Source: an archaeon
GTDB lineage: Archaea; Methanobacteriota; Methanobacteria; Methanobacteriales; Methanobacteriaceae
DNA: 8,277 nt
Reading direction: 5' to 3'
Assembly (NCBI GenBank): GCA_024409145.1
Contig: JAKSUF010000058.1
Location: 1-8,277 of the forward strand
Both the position numbers and the translations under genes were made by a program. The notes under the pieces were generated by a model. The model did not search any database and was not told where the DNA came from. It saw only the letters and a list, made by a program, of their open reading frames with translations. Every line of letters starts with the position of its first letter. Position 1 is the stretch's first letter. Shown here in pieces: positions 5,430 through 8,277 of this stretch.

Positions 5430-5600
5430 TCTTATTATTTTTCTATTTTTCTATTTTTTTCTTATTTTGTTTTTTGTTTTATTTTTTCTTGTTCTGTTTT
5501 TTTTAGTTTTTGATTTTGTTTTTTTGTTTTATTTTTTCTTATTTTATTTTTTATTCATTTCACTTTTTTTATTTTATTATATTTCTTTTATTTGTCTTTA
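5430..5600 (+). terminator. T-saturated region after EF-1 beta
   Basis: The gap from 5413 to 5721 holds no credible gene. Most of 5430-5600 is T on the plus strand with scattered G, A and C, giving many U-tracts in a row, which should terminate the zinc-ribbon/EF-1 beta transcript. The reading frame through it codes only Phe/Leu/Val/Tyr and reflects composition. The remainder up to 5721 is ordinary AT-rich sequence with the TATA box of the next gene. Confidence 0.65.
5464..5540. repeat. Imperfect 27/28-bp direct repeat in the T-rich gap
   Basis: The segments 5464-5490 and 5513-5540 are identical apart from one extra T in the second (six versus seven T in one run). Both end in TTTTATTTTTTCTT. 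Probably a replication-slippage duplication inside the terminator region. Confidence 0.75.
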
Positions 5601-5662
5601 TTTTTCTAGTTGGATAATTTTTATACTTTTAAATCAATATTGTTTCGATTTTTACAGTTGTA

Positions 5663-5671
5663 TTTATATAT
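5663..5671 (+). promoter_or_regulatory. Likely TATA box of the TctA-like gene
   Basis: TTTATATAT lies 51 bases before the ATG at 5722. Initiation near 5693-5697 would leave a leader of about 25-30 bases that contains AAGGTT (5710-5715) as ribosome site. Confidence 0.55.
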
Positions 5672-5721
5672 TGGTTCTTTTAAATCTATTTCTACGCATT
5701 TGAATAATTAAGGTTATTGTT

Positions 5722-6972
5722 ATGATTGATTTGATAGTTGCCTGTTTTATAGGTATAGGTTGTGGAACTTTAACTGGTATGGTTCCAGGAATACATGTTA
5801 ATACTGCAGGAGCAATAATGTTTGCATCCTCTGCATTCTTATTAGAGTTTATCTCTCCTGAGTTTTTATGTGTTATATTGGTTGCTATGTCTATTACTCA
5901 TGCTCTTATTGAATTTGTACCTTCTATGTTATTAGGTGTACCTGAAGAAGGAACTGCAAGTTCTATTTTGCCAGGTCATAGAATGGTTTTAGAAGGAAGA
6001 TCTAAAGAAGCTATTCGTATTGTTTCAGTAGGTGGTTTTGGTGCGATTATTGTTGTAATTTTAATGTTGCCTATATTTGCTATTGCACTTCCGTTTTTAC
6101 AAAGCTTATCTAAACCTTATACCTGTATCATATTATCTGTAGGTTCTATTTATATGATTTATAAATTGACTAATGGTGTACGTTCTTTTCTTTGGTCATT
6201 AGTTTTATTTGTAATTTCTGGAATTCTTGGTTGGGTTATGATTCAAACACCTATATCTTCTGGATTATCTTTAATGTGTACATTTTCAGGTCTTTTTGGA
6301 ATATCAACTATTTTATTTAGTCTTAATGATGGTTCTTTTATTCCTCATCAAAATCAGTTCTATGATTTGGTTATTGATAAAGATACTATTAAAAGTATTT
6401 TTGCAGGAGGAACTGCTGGAGCTATATTGGGTTTTTTGCCAGGTTTTGGTCCAGCTCAAGGAAGTATAATTGCTCAAGGGTTGTGTCAAACTAGTGATGA
6501 AGGTGATGATACTAAAAATTTTTTATTAGCAAATAGTGGGTTAAACACCTCAGATACATTATTTTCATTATTTGCTATTTATTTAATTGGAAATCCTAGG
6601 AGTGGGATTGCTGTTTATATGTCTTATTTAATTTCGGAGTTTACTTTAAATCATCTTTTAATATTCACATTTGCTTCTCTTTTAGCTGTTTCAATATCTT
6701 TAGTGATTTGTTTAAAATTAGGTGATAGTTTTTCAAATTTGATGCAAGGTGTTGATTATAAAAAATTATCTATCATTGTTATTTTGCTGATGATTATTAT
6801 TTTATACATCTTTACTATTGTGTATCAAGGACCTATTTTGTATTTAACTTTAGCTTTAATTACTTCAACTGCTATGGGTTTACTTCCTCATTATTTGGGA
6901 GTTAGTAAATCTCATTTGATGGGTGTTTTAATTTTGCCTGCTATTATTATTTATATTCAGATGTATATTTAG
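5722..6972 (+). CDS. TctA-like integral membrane protein (COG1784 type)
   Basis: A 416-residue, strongly hydrophobic protein with roughly ten membrane segments. It matches the TctA/DUF112 permease fold. Seen: an N-terminal Gly-rich motif GTLTGMVPGIHVNT (15-28), then a conserved stretch from LLGVPEEGTAS (70-80) through ILPGHRMV (82-89) to EGRSKEA (91-97), and in the second half a counterpart Gly/Pro motif AGGTAGAILGFLPGFGP (228-244), then NSGLNTSDTLFS (271-282). The two PG loops reflect the internal two-fold repeat of TctA. In bacteria TctA takes up tricarboxylates with TctB and a periplasmic TctC. Neither partner is here, as is usual for the archaeal branch, so the substrate is unknown. It has its own TATA box and AAGGTT; the secretion ATPase follows 55 bases later and may be co-transcribed. 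Confidence 0.88.
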   Translation: MIDLIVACFIGIGCGTLTGMVPGIHVNTAGAIMFASSAFLLEFISPEFLCVILVAMSITHALIEFVPSMLLGVPEEGTASSILPGHRMVLEGRSKEAIRIVSVGGFGAIIVVILMLPIFAIALPFLQSLSKPYTCIILSVGSIYMIYKLTNGVRSFLWSLVLFVISGILGWVMIQTPISSGLSLMCTFSGLFGISTILFSLNDGSFIPHQNQFYDLVIDKDTIKSIFAGGTAGAILGFLPGFGPAQGSIIAQGLCQTSDEGDDTKNFLLANSGLNTSDTLFSLFAIYLIGNPRSGIAVYMSYLISEFTLNHLLIFTFASLLAVSISLVICLKLGDSFSNLMQGVDYKKLSIIVILLMIIILYIFTIVYQGPILYLTLALITSTAMGLLPHYLGVSKSHLMGVLILPAIIIYIQMYI

Positions 6973-7018
6973 TTAATTTGGTGGTTTAATAATTGTTTTT
7001 TGGTAAATAGTAATTTTT

Positions 7019-7024
7019 GGTGGT
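7019..7024 (+). promoter_or_regulatory. Ribosome binding site deciding the secretion ATPase start
   Basis: GGTGGT is followed directly by ATGATG, two in-frame ATGs at 7025 and 7028. Other genes here keep three bases between the hexamer and the start, which picks 7028. An identical TTTGGTGGT lies at 6977-6985 without a plausible frame behind it. Confidence 0.6.
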
Positions 7025-7027
7025 ATG

Positions 7028-8277
7028 ATGTTTTATTCTATTAATTATGGTGATAAAAAGAAACCTATTAATCCAAAGCAAAAGGATAGAAAGAGTAGAG
7101 TTAAGAACTTTAATCATTTATATGATTATGAAAATGATAGAAATAATCTAAATAATCAAATTCATGAACCGAAACATAGTAGTTCTACTGATCGTGATTT
7201 TGGTGTTGTGGATGGTGTTAGTAGTGATATTAATGAGGTTAATGTTAATTCTGAGAGTAATAAAAACAATTCGTTTAATAGAAATTCACAGATATATAAT
7301 GTTTTTAAACCTAATTTTTCTAAACATGAAAAAATCATTCTAGAGGAATTAAGAGAAAATATTGTTGATTTTGCTATTTCTGAGAATATGTCTTCATTTA
7401 ATGAAAAAATTATCTTAGAAGATATTAATCGTTTCTTAGAAAATAGATTTTTTAATTATGATGTAAATTATAGAAATAACTTAGCTAAAACCATGCTTCA
7501 AGAGTTATTGGGTTATGGGGATATTGATAGTCTTCTTAAAGATGATGATCTTGAAGAAATTATGGTTGTTGGTGTTGGTAAACCTGTTTTTGTTTATCAT
7601 AGAAAATGGGGTATGTTAGAAACTGATTTGGTCTTTGAAAGTGAAGATAAAATTCTTTCAATTATAGATTCTATTGCTCGTGATTCTAATCGTCGTATTG
7701 ATCAACAATCTCCTATTTTGGATGCACATATGAAAGATGGTTCTCGTGTAAATGCTACTATTCCTCCATTATCTGCGGATGGTCCTACTTTAACTATTCG
7801 TAAATTTAAAAAAGATGCTTTGACTATTGTGGATTTAATTAAGTCTAATACATTAAATACTGAAATTGCTGCTTTTTTATGGCTTACTGTTGATGGATTA
7901 GGTGTTAAACCTGCGAATATTATTATTGCAGGTGGGACAAGTTCTGGTAAAACTACATTATTAAATGCTTTATCTGTTTTTATCAATCCTAAAGAGAGAA
8001 TAATAACTATTGAAGATACTTTAGAACTTCAATTTTATCATAAACATATATTACGTATGGAAGCACGTTCTGTTAATATTGAGAATCAAGGTGAAATTAC
8101 TATAGAAGATTTGGTTAAAAATTCATTAAGACAAAGACCTGATAGGATTATTGTAGGGGAAGTTAGAGGTTCTGAAGCAATTACTCTTTTTACTGCATTA
8201 AATACTGGACATTCTGGTTTTGGAACTCTTCATGCAAATAACTCAAGAGAAACTATCTCTAGGTTAATTCATGCACC
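7028..8277 (+). CDS. CpaF/TadA-type type II/IV secretion or pilus ATPase (cut at window end)
   Basis: The first 416 residues are present and the frame stays open at the edge. It is a cytosolic hexameric secretion ATPase of the VirB11/GspE/TadA superfamily that powers assembly or retraction of a surface filament. Seen: Walker A GGTSSGKTT (302-310, K308), Asp box ITIEDTLEL (about 326-334), the segment SLRQRPDRIIVGEVRG (366-381) with Walker B Glu378, and His box GHSGFGTLHAN with H395 and H402. An N-terminal domain ending in SRVNATIPP and LTIRKF precedes Walker A, as in CpaF. Residues 1 to about 90 are hydrophilic, Asn/Ser/Asp/Lys-rich and low in complexity, probably a flexible tail. A TadC/GspF-like membrane partner would be expected downstream, outside the window. 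Whether it drives an adhesion pilus, archaellum-like filament or secretion cannot be told here. Confidence 0.95.
   Translation, partial: MFYSINYGDKKKPINPKQKDRKSRVKNFNHLYDYENDRNNLNNQIHEPKHSSSTDRDFGVVDGVSSDINEVNVNSESNKNNSFNRNSQIYNVFKPNFSKHEKIILEELRENIVDFAISENMSSFNEKIILEDINRFLENRFFNYDVNYRNNLAKTMLQELLGYGDIDSLLKDDDLEEIMVVGVGKPVFVYHRKWGMLETDLVFESEDKILSIIDSIARDSNRRIDQQSPILDAHMKDGSRVNATIPPLSADGPTLTIRKFKKDALTIVDLIKSNTLNTEIAAFLWLTVDGLGVKPANIIIAGGTSSGKTTLLNALSVFINPKERIITIEDTLELQFYHKHILRMEARSVNIENQGEITIEDLVKNSLRQRPDRIIVGEVRGSEAITLFTALNTGHSGFGTLHANNSRETISRLIHA

Noticed and set aside
5467..5703. 78-residue Phe/Leu-rich frame after EF-1 beta
   Set aside because: Translation of a T-saturated stretch; no ribosome site, and composition alone explains the hydrophobicity.
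6993..7010. Five-codon leader peptide (TTG start) after a GGTGGT before the secretion ATPase
   Set aside because: Too short and started by TTG; the GGTGGT copy is probably coincidental.
7702..7986. 94-residue minus-strand frame inside the secretion ATPase
   Set aside because: Antisense to the conserved ATPase core.

Overview
The window comes from a very AT-rich methanogenic archaeon, most likely of the Methanobrevibacter/Methanosphaera group (Methanobacteriales). The evidence is an archaeal ABCE1 ribosome-recycling ATPase, an archaeal Pth2, an archaeal EF-1 beta, and a kinase of the MfnE type (methanofuran biosynthesis). Intergenic DNA is close to pure A/T, carries TATA boxes such as TTTATATA, and ends genes in long T-runs. 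Ribosome sites are GGTGAT or GGAG, matching the archaeal 16S tail, usually with the same three-base gap to the ATG. Species is inferred from composition and protein flavour only.

Left part (87-2513, minus strand): ABCE1/Rli1, and downstream of it with its own likely promoter a small flavodoxin-fold NAD(P)H/FMN reductase. The reductase keeps three of the four cysteines of the iron-sulfur flavoprotein motif and has Asp in the place of the other. A divergent promoter region (2514-2710) follows. It holds seven copies of a 9-bp repeat (AGTTA[T/G]TTT) and a perfect 8-bp palindrome (TTAAGTTA-ACG-TAACTTAA) just before a second, plus-strand, iron-sulfur flavoprotein-like reductase (2711-3376) with all four cysteines.

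Middle part (3512-5412, plus strand): Pth2; MfnE, which lacks a visible ribosome site and may have a very short leader; a 53-residue zinc-ribbon protein at 4947-5108 that is easy to miss because of its size; and EF-1 beta. The zinc-ribbon and EF-1 beta genes lie 40 bases apart and look like one transcription unit. Its promoter carries a perfect 19-bp direct repeat at 21-bp spacing, whose second copy runs into the TATA box. A T-saturated stretch of over 100 bases follows EF-1 beta and probably terminates it.

Right part (5722-8277, plus strand): a TctA-like (COG1784-type) multi-pass membrane protein without TctB or TctC neighbours, then, 55 bases on, a CpaF/TadA-type secretion/pilus ATPase cut by the window end. 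The ATPase has an Asn/Ser/Asp-rich tail of about 90 residues before its conserved region.

Most of the window is housekeeping (translation quality control, elongation, ribosome recycling, cofactor synthesis). I see no defence system, mobile element, CRISPR array, tRNA or rRNA. The most unusual signals are regulatory: the 9-bp repeat array with its palindrome, and the duplicated element at the zinc-ribbon/EF-1 beta promoter.
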